Shown: in pieces, positions 48,286 through 60,176 of the stretch | How the letters are laid out: every line of letters starts with the position of its first letter | How positions within the stretch are numbered: position 1 is the first letter of the stretch | Origin: Lathyrus oleraceus | Taxonomy: Eukaryota; Streptophyta; Magnoliopsida; Fabales; Fabaceae | Assembly (NCBI RefSeq): GCF_024323335.1 | Contig: NC_066585.1 | Coordinates: forward strand, 82,497,359-82,561,358 | Direction of reading: 5' to 3' | Length of the DNA: 64,000 bases | Notes under the pieces: model-generated | Told to the model about the DNA's origin: nothing | The model's database searches: none | What the model saw: only the letters and a program-made list of their open reading frames with translations | Program-made: the position numbers and the translations under genes

Positions 48286-50348
48286 TGTAACACCCCAATT
48301 AAAATAAGATAATTATTTAATTTAAATTAATATTTTATTTATTAATTTAATTGAATAATTGGAAGTTTGGATTATTATTATTATTTTGGAATAATCATTA
48401 TTGGATTATTATTTTATTGGAATAAAATAAGTTGGAATAATAAAAAGTCCCATTTGTGGTAAAAAGGGTTTTCACGTGAAAAGGAACAGAGAAGCGGTTG
48501 AAAGTGGAAAAAGGGCAAAAAGGCAGAGCAGGAGAAGAGGAAAAGCTTGAAGCTAACGGAAGTGCCGGATTAACTCAGGTAAGGGGGGTTTATCATCGGT
48601 TAAAGGGCATTATGTGATAATATGTACTGGGTAGTGATAACCATTGTTTTACCTCTGATTAGATTGATGTATGATGAATTTGTGAACTTTTTGGGATAAA
48701 CGAAATTGGGGTATAATTGAGAAAGAATTCGTAGGAATTAGATGTAAAAGTGTCAGATTTTGTGTAATCGAATAAGATATGAATTGTGTTGAAAATATGA
48801 ACGATTTCTGTGTAGAAATTGGACTGTGGAAGGTTGGATTGGGTAGATCTCGTAGCAGAGAAAGCCATTGCAGATCTGGAAATCTGGTTTCTGGTCATAC
48901 GCGTATGGCACTAGGCAATACGCGTATGAGATGGCTGGTACGCGTATGGCACTAGGCAATACGCGTATGGATGAGGAAGATGATGTTTTGAACGTGTTTT
49001 GGTCTCTGTTGGTACGCGTATGGGAATGTGATATGCGTAGCATACGCGTATGGGCGTGGGCATTACGCGTATGGATTTGGTCAGGCGTGGGCAATACGCG
49101 TATGGGCATAGGCAATACGCGTATGGGCAGAATTGTGATTTTTCTGTGCTGTTGTTGTGCAGTTTTTGGTTGTTTAGGCTGAGTGATGTACTTAGCTGAT
49201 GTATGATGTAGCAGGGATAATTTCCCGTTGTTTTGAGTAGTACAGGTATTAGTAGAGTGTGCTAATACTGAATTTGATTATGTGGCATGATGTGATATGC
49301 TATTGTGATAAAATGTATTAATGATGTGTGATGATAAGCATGATGCTGTGAATGTATCAGTTATGTATGCATTTGTGAATAGACTGTTTTATGGCTTAGG
49401 GTGTGAGCTTATGTCTATTCTTGAATTGTTGCTGTTGTTGTTGCATTGCTAGGTGATTAGCATGCGTATTCTAGCCTTCGGGGCTGTAGCTAATTCCCAT
49501 GGTGAGGAATTAGTGAGTGAATCATTGTGGATTTGTTGTTGATGTTTGCATGCTAGATGATTAGTGTGCATAGTCTAGCCTTCGGGGCTGTAGCTAATTC
49601 CCACGGTGAGGAATTAGTGAGTGAGTCATTAGATCTCAAATGAGTGGGACTAGTGAGCTTAGTAGCCGTATCTGGATTTGATCGGTGAGCTTGAACTGTA
49701 TGTTCAAGAATAGTCGGTACCGCATATGTGGAGTCTCATTTCATAATGAATGTATGGCATATAATATGAATGGATGTATTCCAGTATTATATGTGTGTTA
49801 TGTGTTGTGTTGTTGATGTTGAGTATGGTTGAGATTATACATATGCTATATGTTACTGTTGAATATGATGTTTGAACGGATATTGCCGTTGCTGAGTGCG
49901 TAGTCTGATTAGGGTGAATTGATGTGTTATTTACTTAGCATTACATGTTGTTCTATAATGCTTATTATATTGATTGAGGAACTCACCCTTACAACAATTT
50001 TTCAGGTAACGAGCAGTGAGTTGAGTAGAAGCTAGTGCTATGGAGTCTAGTGTCGTCCTTAGTGGGTCATGCTCTGGTAGATGTAACATCGGGAGGGGAT
50101 GTTTGAATATGTTTTAATTCAGTTGTTGATCAACTTTACATGTAATGTAGTACATGCTTTGAATGTCGATGTTTTGTATCCGCTGCGAATTATGCAAAAG
50201 AGTCTTATTTTGATTAAATAAATGAGCATGACAGGATAGTTTGATAAATGTTGTGAAATGATTGTGTGACACCCTTCGGGGCATAATTACTCTGATTGAT
50301 ATGTTATTATTTAATTAAAGATTTTGGGGTATTTAGAAGGGTGTTACA
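48286..50348 (+). repeat. 3' LTR of element E
   Basis: Near-identical to 42865-44928, with the second palindrome cassette at 48897-49131; followed by TTAAC. Confidence 0.97.
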
Positions 50349-50353
50349 TTAAC

Positions 50354-50963
50354 CGGTTAACACCCTGGGTTAACCGGTTAACGCAAGACAGAAAGCTGTT
50401 CCTGCGCTAACACGAAGCAGAATGCAGAATTCTCCGCATTTTCCGCCGTTGGAGGACTTCCGGACCTCCGATTCCGATTCCGTAAAAAGCTATACGTTCG
50501 GAAAATCACTACCCATCCAATTACAGATTCAATTACGGCTTAACACAGTTTATTCATCACAATTTTTCAGCATCCAACATCCCAATTAGGGTCAATTCAA
50601 CGGTTTATCACTACCCATTACATGTTAACCCATAATACCCATTAAACGACGATAAACCCCCCTTACCTGAGTTAATCCGGCGAATCTTTAAGCTTCAAGC
50701 TTTTCTCTTCTCCAACCTTCTTCCTCTTGCTCTGCCTCTTTGCCCTTTTCCTCTTTTCAGCCGCTTCTCTGTTTTCACGTGAAAACTCTTTTTACCAAAA
50801 TGGAACTCTTTTTCCTTATTTCCAACTTATATATATTTTCCAATAATTATTATTCCAATAATAATAATAATAATAATCCAATAATTCCAATTATTTAATT
50901 AAATTAATAAATATTATATTAACTTAAATTAAATAATTATCTTATTTTTATCGGGGTGTTACA
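50354..50963 (-). repeat. 5' LTR of D, distal part
   Basis: Resumes at the palindrome cassette (CGGTTAAC context) after the TTAAC duplication of E and ends GGGGTGTTACA next to CTCGC. It differs from the 3' LTR by a 9-bp insertion near 50880. Confidence 0.95.
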
Positions 50964-51319
50964 CTCGCGACCAGAGAAAGATGGGATCGGGAGTCGGTTA
51001 TGCGAAGGGAAGGTATTAGCACCCCTACGCATCCGTCGTACTTGACGGGATCCACGCTCGGAAAGGATAGAAGAAAGGTTGCTAAAACTACTCACAAACT
51101 GCACACACACTAGAATCAAACACAGATGAAAGACCGAAGAAACGGGACTCGGCAGGATATCGCATCCTGGGCCTACGTAGTTTGTCAGACACAAACATCA
51201 GAGTCGACGTAGTTCGGGGGAAATGTGCTTGCTAGGATGTCGCATCCTATGCATACGTATCTTCTTTGACCAGAGAAGAATCAGAGTACTCGTAGCTCGG
51301 CTAACGCACGCCAAACAAA

Positions 51320-51602
51320 ACACAAACAGGAAACCGACTGCCAATCGCTGGACTTATGTCAGACTCCACACAAACAGGCAAACCTGGAAACTGAATGCCA
51401 ATCATTGGACTTACATCAGACTCCGAACCAACAAACCCACACCCACACAGGAAACCAACTGCCAATCGCTGGACTTATGTCAGACTCCAAACAAAGAAAC
51501 ACACACAGGAAACCGACTGCCAATCGCTGGACTTATGTCAGACTCCAAACGCACAAACTGGAAATCGAATGCCAACCGCTGGACTTACATCAGACTCCAA
51601 CC
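51320..51602. repeat. Five-copy minisatellite in the LTR of A
   Basis: Five copies of a core near TGCCAATCGCTGGACTTA, each ending in CAGACTCC, start at 51339, 51396, 51460, 51518 and 51570 (spacing 57, 64, 58, 52), with variable CA-rich spacers. It lies in the U5-side part of the LTR. Confidence 0.9.
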
Positions 51603-53483
51603 AGAAAAGGATAACAAACACACACAAATGGAAAAGAAAATGCCCGGAGAGATCAGCTCAATCTCCTGCCTACGTACCTCATATGGTATGAGGATCAGGG
51701 CGACGTAGTTCCCCTGAACAGGGAAAAAACTTCTAACTTAACCAGAGACAAGGGGAGATAACAAGCTACTAGGGAGACTACGACTCGAGCCTAGAAGTTT
51801 TCATGCATACGATCCCTATGTTGAGGTCTCTAATCCTAACTTGCACAGGAAGCAAGCTAGCCTAAACAGCACACCATCAAACACATACAAGCACAATAAA
51901 GCAAGCACACACACTATATGCAAACAATTGGCTCATACAAGGCTAGGCTGTAGAAACAAGCCAACTGGAATGGGGTGTTTTTAGCTCTTAACCCTAACAT
52001 TGAGAGTTAGGGTGAAGCAGATGAAATGGAGATGAGGGTTATGCCTCATAGCTCTTATCCATGGCCTGGGAGAGCTTGAATCAAATAGAAAGTGTGGGAG
52101 TTCAGAATGAGGGAACTCTTCTCCACAAATGACTGACTCTATGGACAAGATTTTGGGTTCTTATTCACAATGCATCAACACATGGTGTGTGAGAAAAGTG
52201 AATGACACAACTGAATAGCAGAGGATGGATTGCACATCCCTTTTATCTGCCAATTGCCTCTTAAGAGGACTTAACCTGCTTGGCACAAAATTAAACATCC
52301 ACAAACATTGCCTCTTAAGGAGGGCTTCAGACAGGTGCCTACCAATAGCAGTAGGTCTTCCAGACTACATGAAGATCAAGGAATTATACCTCAGTGGTAT
52401 GCGAACCACAAGCAATGCAAAGCAAGTTCAAATGAACTTAAAGCAACTTAGGTACCTGTGGAAACAGCTAAACCAATCAGTACAATACTCAGACAACAGT
52501 CAATAGTCAAAGTCAAAAAGACAGATAAATCATCATCAGACAACAATGGTGCAAGGCATAAGGAAAACACAAATGAATTGTCCTCAAAGCCTACAAAACA
52601 AACAAATGTTAGCCAACAACAACAAATGATCAAGCTCAAATGAAGGATCAACATCAATCATGGAGATGTATACTTGCACCTGAAATTCACAACACAAATG
52701 GTAAGTCCAAACCACTAGGTCCAAGCCTAGGGTCAAAAGAGGATCAAAAATCCAAAACAGAAGCTCAAACTCAACATAAATCATATTTAATCAATCAAGA
52801 ACAGGTCCTAAAAAGGACCAAATCATAATCATCAAGCAAGTCCATTTGGTAGGCAAGAGAAGTCAATGACCAATTCAAGGTACACATTTGAACATTAAGA
52901 ATGAAAATTCCCAATCAAAACAGAAATGATTCAAATAATTCTGGAAAAATTCATGAGCATTCAACACATCTAACATGATCATCACACAAAAAATCAGAAG
53001 CATTAGAGGTAATTTGATATGGACATTAAATTGCACAAGTCAAGATAACCAAAGGTGTGACCCAAATTGTCACACCATGCAAACACAAGCATAAAACATA
53101 AATGGTACATGAGAAAAATACCAAACTAAGCCTCAAAGGTCCATCAATATGTCTAGAATCAGCATGTAAAATTTCAAGTCCATTGGATTAAAAATAAGCA
53201 TTTCATGATAGAAAGAGTAAAGCAATGTCACAAATGCACATGTGTTCAATCAACCTAGCACAAATAAAATTCCAGCCAGGCACAACTTTCAAATTCATGA
53301 TCATTAAAAACTAGACATTCTAAGGAACATTTTGCAAAAAATTGGAGATGAATTGATGCATTTTTCAATTTGATATGGATTTTACAAGTTGGAGAAAAAA
53401 TAAAAAGACAAATGGAGCATGGCATGGCAATTAGGAGGGAACTAGGCTAAAATAATGAAACATTTGAAATAGTGGCCTCGCTG

Positions 53484-53494
53484 GGATTCGAACC
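53484..53494 (-). promoter_or_regulatory. B-box-like sequence in the LTR of A
   Basis: The minus strand reads GGTTCGAATCC, a perfect match to the pol III B-box of tRNA genes, followed by CAGCGAGGCCA. No convincing A-box or cloverleaf is seen upstream, so it is not called a tRNA. Confidence 0.35.
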
Positions 53495-54311
53495 ATGGCC
53501 AAATTCAAATGAAACGCGCGCGCCAAGCCAAACGACCGCGTTTCGCTAAAACCCTAAGCCTGCGCAAATTTGGACGGTTCAAACCGACGCTATTTGCAAA
53601 TAACCGACGCAATTCTCCAGAACGCATGAATCTTCATCTTCTTCATGAGGAAGAAGATGAACAGCGAAGAACATTCATCACCAATTTTCCAGAAAATCCA
53701 GAAATGTCCAGAACTCAAAAAAATTTATATCATTCAAATCCTTATTCCATGTACATCATAGATCAACTAACAATTCATTCTAAAACATCGTAACAAGTTC
53801 AAATCGTGCAAAAGTATTTTTGGATGCAAAACTTCAAATGCACATAACTCAGTCAATACTACACCATTTCACTTGGTTTTTCTACCAGAATTCTCAGTAA
53901 ACAAGGATCTACACAATTATGTTCATGGATTTGAGAATAATTGAGATCGAAAATCATACCTCTTGAAGAGCAGAATCTTGTTTTGCACATTCCAAGGCTC
54001 CAAACGTTCCAGATCAACTCTATAATACTTGTGGAGATGTTTGATGAAGAATTGGAAGCTTAAACACGTGTGAATCCAACTGAATTTGAAAACTCCATTG
54101 ATGTATTCAAGCTTGAGCATGCACGAAATTGAGCAGAAATCCACAAGATGCACGTTCAATCTTACTTAAAAACACTCCATGATCATGAATTCACCAAGAG
54201 AAATGAGGTTTATGTGAAGAATTTGGAAAATCTTTTTTGAGAGAAAATTTTGAAAAATTTCAAGATCTAGATCTGAAAATGTGTGTTATGAATGAAACAG
54301 TTATGATTATC

Positions 54312-54319
54312 CTTATATA
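54312..54319 (-). promoter_or_regulatory. Candidate TATA box of the LTR of A
   Basis: TATATAAG on the minus strand, about 1 kb from the LTR start. It is the best core-promoter candidate in this LTR. Confidence 0.5.
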
Positions 54320-55312
54320 TGTCCTCTTAATCATTCTGAAATCACACTTAAACCAAAACTAATTAAGATTAGAAAGAAATAAGGTGCATGCATAAATTTG
54401 TATTTTCACCTCATGCATGAGATGCACACGTGAACAGTACACCAAGCTCATTATTTTCACTCAAAATCCATTTTTAAACTCAATGGTAATGGTAGAAAAT
54501 CCATACAATGCACCATTTTTAAATTTCCAATTTTCCCTCCAAAATTGACTTGGATATGCAAATGCTCATGTGTTAACATTTCATGCAATATGATGGTTGA
54601 TTTGGAAACCTCATGACATGAGAAGAACAATGCAAAAAGAACCACCAAATTTGGAGTTTTGGTTCAAAAGATATGGCCATTTGAAGTTTGAAGCATACTT
54701 TGCAATGATTTGATCATAACTCCTTAACCATTCATTAGAAATTCATGATCTTGGACTTTTTGGAAATGGGAGAGAAAGATCTTCAACTCTCATGTTGGAC
54801 AAAATTTCATTTGAAGCTTCTTTGATGTTGGAAAGTTGAGTTGAAATTGGTCCAAAAACTTGCCATTTTTGGAAACTTGAAATTACAGGTCACTTTCCAT
54901 TTTTGGAAACTTTTGATCTGGCTTCAAAATCTTCAAGGTAGATGTTTGACATGTTGAATAACCTTCTTTGGGACATGAATGAAGTGTCTCAAACCATTTC
55001 TCCATCTCCTAGCCCTCAGTTGACTTGCAGTTGACTTTTATGGGTCTCAGATGACTTGGTCATGCACTGTGGACTTTTGAGCCTCTAGCCTTTGATCAAA
55101 TTACATCAAAATGAACCTTGAGTCATGTAAGCTCTCTAGAACAACTATAGGGCCTTCATCTCATGGAAAAACCCTTGCTCTCTTGCACAGATGGATTCTC
55201 CTGATCAGTCTTGACTGATGCAATGCCATGGACTATGCAATGTTAGTGCAATGTTAATGACCTAAAAATGAAATGAATGTACAAATGGGAGGTGCAAATT
55301 TGAGGTGCTACA

Positions 55313-56480
55313 CATGGTTGTAAGTATCAATGCTCCGCCTAAAAAAGGCTCTCTTGACAACATATGGACCTTCATAGTTTGGAGTCCACTTGCCCCTGGA
55401 ATCGGGCGCGAAAGACAAGACTTTCTTGAGCACAAGGTCACCCTCTCGGAAAACACGAGGCTTGACCTTCTTATCAAAGGATTTCTTCATCCTTTGCTGA
55501 TATAACTGGCCATGGCACATGGCAGTCAATCTCTTCTCTTCAATCAAATTCAGCTGGTCATAATGACTCTGAACCCATTCAGCATCAGTCAACTTGGCTT
55601 CCATCAAGACTCTCATTGATGGGATCTCCACCTCTACTGGGAGCACCGCCTCCATGCTGTAAACAAGAGAGAAAGGGGTTGCCCCTGTTGAAGTGCGGAC
55701 AAATGTACGATATCCATGTAAAGCAAATGGCAGCATCTCATGCGAATCTTTGTACGTAACAACCATCTTCTGGATAATCTTCTTGATATTCTTATTAGCA
55801 GCTTCAACAGTCCCATTCATCTTGGGTCTTTAAGGAGAGGAATTATGATGCACAATCTTGAACTCGCTACACAGCTCTTTCATCATCTTGTTGTTCAAGT
55901 TAGATCCATTATCAGTAATGATCTTATCTGGCACACCATACCGGTATATGAGTTGATTCTTGATAAATTTCAAGATCACCTGCCTGGTCACGTTTGCATA
56001 CGACGTCGCTTCAACCCATTTGGTTAAGTAATCAATTGCTACGAGAATGAATCTGTGACCGTTGGACGCTTTTGGCTCTATCATGCCAATCATGTCAATC
56101 CCCCACATAGAGAAAGGCCATGGTTATGAAATCACATTCAAAAGTGTCAGGGGAATATGAATCTTATCCGCGTAGATCTGACACTTATGGCATTTCTTCA
56201 CATATTTGCAGCAGTCAGACTCCACTGTCAACCAATAGTAGCCTGCTCTCAACATCTTTCTAGCCATCGGATGTCCATTGGAATGAGTACCAAATGAACC
56301 CTCATGGACCTCAGTCATTAACAGGTCTGCTTCGTGTCTATCCACGCATTTGAGCAGCACCATATCCAAATTTCTCTTGTAAAGCACATCGCCATTGAGA
56401 TAGAAACTGCCTGACAATCTCCTCAAAGTCTTCCTATCTTTCACCGATGCCCCAGGCGGGTAAATCTGGCTCTAAAGGAA
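55313..56480 (-). pseudogene. Integrase of element F, stops, cut by A
   Basis: The zinc region (HEGSFGTHSNGHPMARKM, KCHKCQIYAD) is in 56444-56124, the core with MWGIDMIG and IITDNGSNL in 56108-55830, and the catalytic-E region NGTVEAANK through the GPY/F segment YEGPYVV in 55820-55313. TAA/TAG/TGA-type stops separate the pieces (near 56472, 56123, 55829), and a frameshift lies near 55340. The A insertion follows GGALILTTM. Confidence 0.92.
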
Positions 56481-58712
56481 AAACTTGATATCATAATACC
56501 ACGACTTATCATCTTGCACCTCCTCTACTGCAAATACATGAGTTGGTCTTTCCAAGCGCATCACAGTGATATTGGGAACTTCATTCCAAAATCTTACCAC
56601 AATCATCGAAGCAAGTGTAGAGAGAGCGTCTGCCATCCGGTTCTCATCTCGAGGAATATGATGGAAGTCAACCTCAGTAAAGAACGTTGAAATCCTCCTC
56701 GCCTAATCCCTATATGGAATGAGGCCAGGCTGATTCGTTTCCCACTCACCCTTAATCTGATTAACAACGAGGGCCGAATCACCATATACATCAAGATGTT
56801 TGATCCTAAGATCAATACATTCTTCCAATCCCATGATACATGCCTCATACTCAGCCATATTATTCGTGCATTTGAAAGTTAGCCTTGCGGTGAACGGAAA
56901 ATATGTGCCCTGAGGAGTAATAATCACTGCCCCAATACCATTTCCATATTGATTTACAGCGCCATCAAACACCATATTCCATCTGGAACCAGGTTCTGGC
57001 CCTTCATCGAGCGTAGGCTCATCGCAATCTTTCATTTTCAAATATAGAATCTCCTCATCTGGGAAGTCATACTGAACTGAATGATTATCCTCGATCGGTT
57101 GATGTGCCAAGTGGTCAGCCAAGATACTACCTTTTATCGCCTTCTGAGCTCGATACTCAATATCGTACTTAGATAACAACATCTGCCAACGGGAAATCCT
57201 CCCAGTTAAAGTAGACTTCTCAAATATGTACTTGATCGGATCCATTTTGGATATCAACCAAGTCGTATGATTCAACATATACTGCCGTAAGCGCTTAGCA
57301 GCCCAAGCCAAAGCACAACATGTCTTCTTAAGCATTGAGTATCGAGACTCACAATCAGTGAACTTCTTACTCAGGTAGTATATAGCATATTCTTTCTTCC
57401 CAGATTCATCTTGCTGACCAAGGACACAACCCATTGAGTCTTCAAGAACTGTCAGATACATAATCAATGGTCTCCCTTCCACAGGCGGAGACAAAATCGG
57501 AGGCTCAGTCAAAAACTCTTTAATGTTGTCAAAGGCCTTTTGGCAATCCTCGGTCCAATCATGAGACTGATCTTTCCGGAGGAGCTTGAATATTGGTGCA
57601 CATATGGCAGTCATGTGGGATATGAACCTGGAAATATAATTCAAGCGGCCAAGAAAACCTCGGACTTGCTTCTCAGTTTTGGGCGCAGGCATCTCTTGTA
57701 TTGCTTTGACCTTTGCAGGGTCAACCTCAATACCTCTTTCACTAACGATAAAGCCCAATAGCTTGCTGGAACGGACTCCAAATGTACACTTGTTGGGATT
57801 CAGACGAAGCTTATACTTCCTCAAACGCTGAAAAAGCTTCAACAAGTGCTCTACATGCTCAACTTCCGTTCTCGACTTCGCAATCATATCATCAACATAT
57901 ACCTCGATTTCCTTATGCATCATATCATGAAACAACATGGTCATAGCTTGTTGATACATGGCTCCGACATTCTTCAAACCGAAGGGCATCACTCGATAAC
58001 AGAATGTTCCCCAAGGTGTGATGAATGTTGTCTTCTCCATATCCTCGGGTGCCATTTTAATTTGGTTATATCCAGAAAATCTGTCCATAAACGAGAAGAC
58101 CTTGAACTTAGTTGTATTTTCTACCAACATATCAATATGTGGTAGAGGGAAATCATCTTTCGGACTAGCTTTATTCAAGTCTCTATAGTCCACACACATT
58201 CGGACTTTTCCATCTTTCTTAGGCACGGGCACAATATTGGCCACCCATTGAGGATATGTAGAAGTCACCAGAAACCCAGCATCAATTTGCTTCTGAACTT
58301 CCTCCTTGATTTTTACTGCCAATCAGGATGAGTTCTTCTGAGCTTCTGCTTCACAGGCACGCACTCAGGCTTCAAAGGTAGGAAATGTTGCACAATATAT
58401 GTATCTAGACCGGGCATGTCTTCATATGACCAAGCAAAGACGTCAACATATTCTCGTAGCAACTCAATCAACTCCTTCTTAACAGATTCTTCCAGGAGTG
58501 CCCCAATCTTCACTTCTCGCACACAATCTTCAGACCCCAAGTTGACTGTTTCCAGATTCTCAAGATGCGGCTGAATGATCTTCTCTTCATGCTCAAGTAG
58601 ACGGGTAATCTCGTCAGGAATCTCTTCAACATCATCTTCTTCTGCCTCAAATACAAGGAATTCAAAGTTGGGAGATGGTGTTGGATCATTATGTTCAATG
58701 GGTTTGATCAAC
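56481..58712 (-). pseudogene. RT and both RNase H domains of element F
   Basis: The linker (NDPTPSPNFEFLVFEAEEDD) leads to RT motifs (VKQKLRRTHPD, RMCVDYRDLNKASPKDDFPLP, YVDDMIAKS), RNase H (LIMYLTVLEDSMGCVLGQ) and the second RNase H (MVFDGAVNQYGNGIGAV, LDVYGDSALVVNQI). A one-base shift near 58320 separates the first 150 codons from RT, and a stop near 56703 ends the long frame (58322-56703). Confidence 0.92.
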
Positions 58713-58977
58713 CTGCATAATGGTTTTGGATATGAAAAGATTTTAGAATTCAAACAAGGCAAATCATTATGCAAATGAAAAGATTGATTTTATTTTTATT
58801 TTTAGGGTTTTATGTGATCACCATTTTCATGCAAAAAACAAAAAGGGAAAATAATTGGAAAAACAAACATTTAACATGAATTTATTGAATGAAAATATCA
58901 TTGTATTTATGCGCCAACAATGTCATCACTTCTCCTTTTGGCATGGGAGAAGGGTTTTCAAACACAATGAACATTAC
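58713..58977 (-). other. Predicted pro-RT intron of element F
   Basis: Donor GTAA (58977-58974) lies in the protease stop codon and acceptor TTATGCAG ends at 58713, 265 bp, phase 2, as in A and B. Confidence 0.78.
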
Positions 58978-60176
58978 TTTGACTTATGGATAACTGTCGG
59001 AATATCCTCAGCGACCCAATTATTGCAGATCCCTCCAGGGATGATGAAATTGCCAGAATCCTCTTCGTCTTCTTCCAGAATGGCTGCAGCCTCTTCATCT
59101 TGACCAGTGTGGATGAAACCTCCACTCTTGAACAAACCTTGCTTGTTGAAGACACCGGAAGAATACCCTTTACCAGCCCGGGATTTATTGTCTTCCAACT
59201 CAATCATTTGCCCCAAACCAGCAGTTGCACCATGCTCAATGGCCAACTTTGCATCTTTATAGGAAGCAAATGAAGGAGTTCCCTTCTTAATAGGTTCAGC
59301 AATAAATAAAGCTTGGAAGGGAGTTCCAACTTCATCCTCAGCATCTATATAAGAGAAGGAAGACAAATGGCTAACCAGGAGAGCCTTTTCTCCCCCTACC
59401 ACTACCAGCTTCCTATTCTTTACAAATTTCAATTTCTGGTGTAGGTTGGATGTCACGGCGCCAACCTCGTGAATCCATGGTCTGCCTAGGAGACAATTAT
59501 ACGATGGGTGAATGTCCATAACCTAGAAGGTAATCTGGAAATCACTTGGTCCAATTTTGACTGGGAGATCAACCTCACCAATGACAGTTTTGCGAGACCC
59601 ATCGAAAGCCTTCACAACTACTCCACTCTGCCTCATGGGAAGCCCTTGATATGATAACTTCATAAGCGTGGTCTTTGGCAATACATTCAATGATGACCCA
59701 GTGTCCACCAGCATATTGGACATGGCATCATCTTTGCAGCTCATGGATATGTGTAATGCCAAGTTGTGGTCTCTTCCCTCCTCGGGGAGATCAGCGTCAC
59801 AAAAACTCAAATTGTTACAAGCAGTGATGTTTGCAACAATACTGTCAAATTGCTCTATCGTGACGTCGTGATCCACATACGCCATATCCAACACCTTCTG
59901 CAAAGCTTCTCGGTGTGGTTCTGAATTCATCAGCAATGATAAAACAGAGATTTTGGATGGCGTTTGTAGAAGCTGATCAACTACGTTGTACTCACTTCTC
60001 TTGATGAGCCTTAGCATCTCATCACAATATTCTTTCGCATTGCCACTCGGGCCAGCAAAAGCAAGAGTTCTCAACATAGAGGTGGGTTTAGCAACAAGTG
60101 CCGGATTCAGAGCGTTCACAACATTCCCAATCGGACTTTCAGCATAATCAACATTGTCATTCCTTCGAGCGTCAGC
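58978..60176 (-). pseudogene. Protease region of element F
   Basis: Contains LLMNSEPHREALQKVL, the protease active site VDTGSSLNVLPK and the downstream segment LLGRPWIHEVGAV. In-frame stops lie at 60177-60179 (between gag and protease) and 59520 (before VMDIHPSYN). Confidence 0.9.

Larger units (their letters stand above)
42865..50348 (+). mobile_element. Element E: deleted chromovirus of the D family
   Basis: LTRs 42865-44928 (2064 bp) and 48286-50348 (2063 bp), TGTAACACC to GTGTTACA, with duplication TTAAC at 42860-42864 and 50349-50353. On the plus strand: primer site, gag, a junction that removes about 1.2 kb, then RT palm to chromodomain, and a purine tract. The protein is close to D, but the LTRs carry a different cassette. 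I noticed about six LTR differences, so it is young. It lies head-to-head with D. Confidence 0.97.
34966..50963 (-). mobile_element. Element D: Tekay/Del-like chromovirus with full polyprotein frame
   Basis: LTRs of 1992 bp (34966-36957) and 2001 bp (41474-42864 plus 50354-50963, split by E), each bounded by TGTAACACC and GGTGTTACA on the plus strand. The target duplication is CTCGC. Internally on the minus strand lie a methionine-type primer site, one 1449-codon Gag-Pol frame and a purine tract. I count about six substitutions and one 9-bp indel between the LTRs by eye, so insertion was recent. It lies in the 5' LTR of A. Confidence 0.97.
1..55312 (-). mobile_element. Element A: Tat/Ogre-like LTR retrotransposon, 3' end outside window, carrying nested insertions
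   Basis: Read on the minus strand the order is 5' LTR (55312 down to 34846, split by elements D and E), primer-binding site (34826-34843), leader, ORF1, gag, protease, intron, RT-RNase H, second RNase H, integrase, a conserved post-integrase segment, an octamer-rich segment and a tandem array that runs off the left edge. The 3' LTR is not in the window. An ORF1 ahead of gag, a pro-RT intron and a second RNase H are known hallmarks of the Ogre/Tat lineage. Elements B, C and D lie inside it with flanking 5-bp duplications. It sits in the integrase of element F; the right-hand flank is CATGG (55313-55317), and the matching copy should lie beyond the left edge. Stops in gag and pol and a protease deletion make it defective. 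Confidence 0.9.
50964..55312 (-). repeat. 5' LTR of A, main part
   Basis: 4.34 kb from the D target site to TGCTACA (minus strand start TGTAGCACC). With 34846-34965 the LTR is about 4.46 kb. It holds the conserved block GGTGCTAATACCTTCCCTT (minus, about 51024-51006), a minisatellite, a B-box-like site and a TATA box. No coding sequence is recognised; small frames inside it have no recognisable similarity. Confidence 0.9.

Noticed and set aside
53470..53545. tRNA gene on the minus strand
   Set aside because: Only the T-arm/B-box region fits; no A-box, anticodon arm or acceptor pairing could be found.
53509..53793. 94-codon frame in the LTR of A
   Set aside because: No recognisable domain, lies within an LTR, and composition does not differ from its surroundings.
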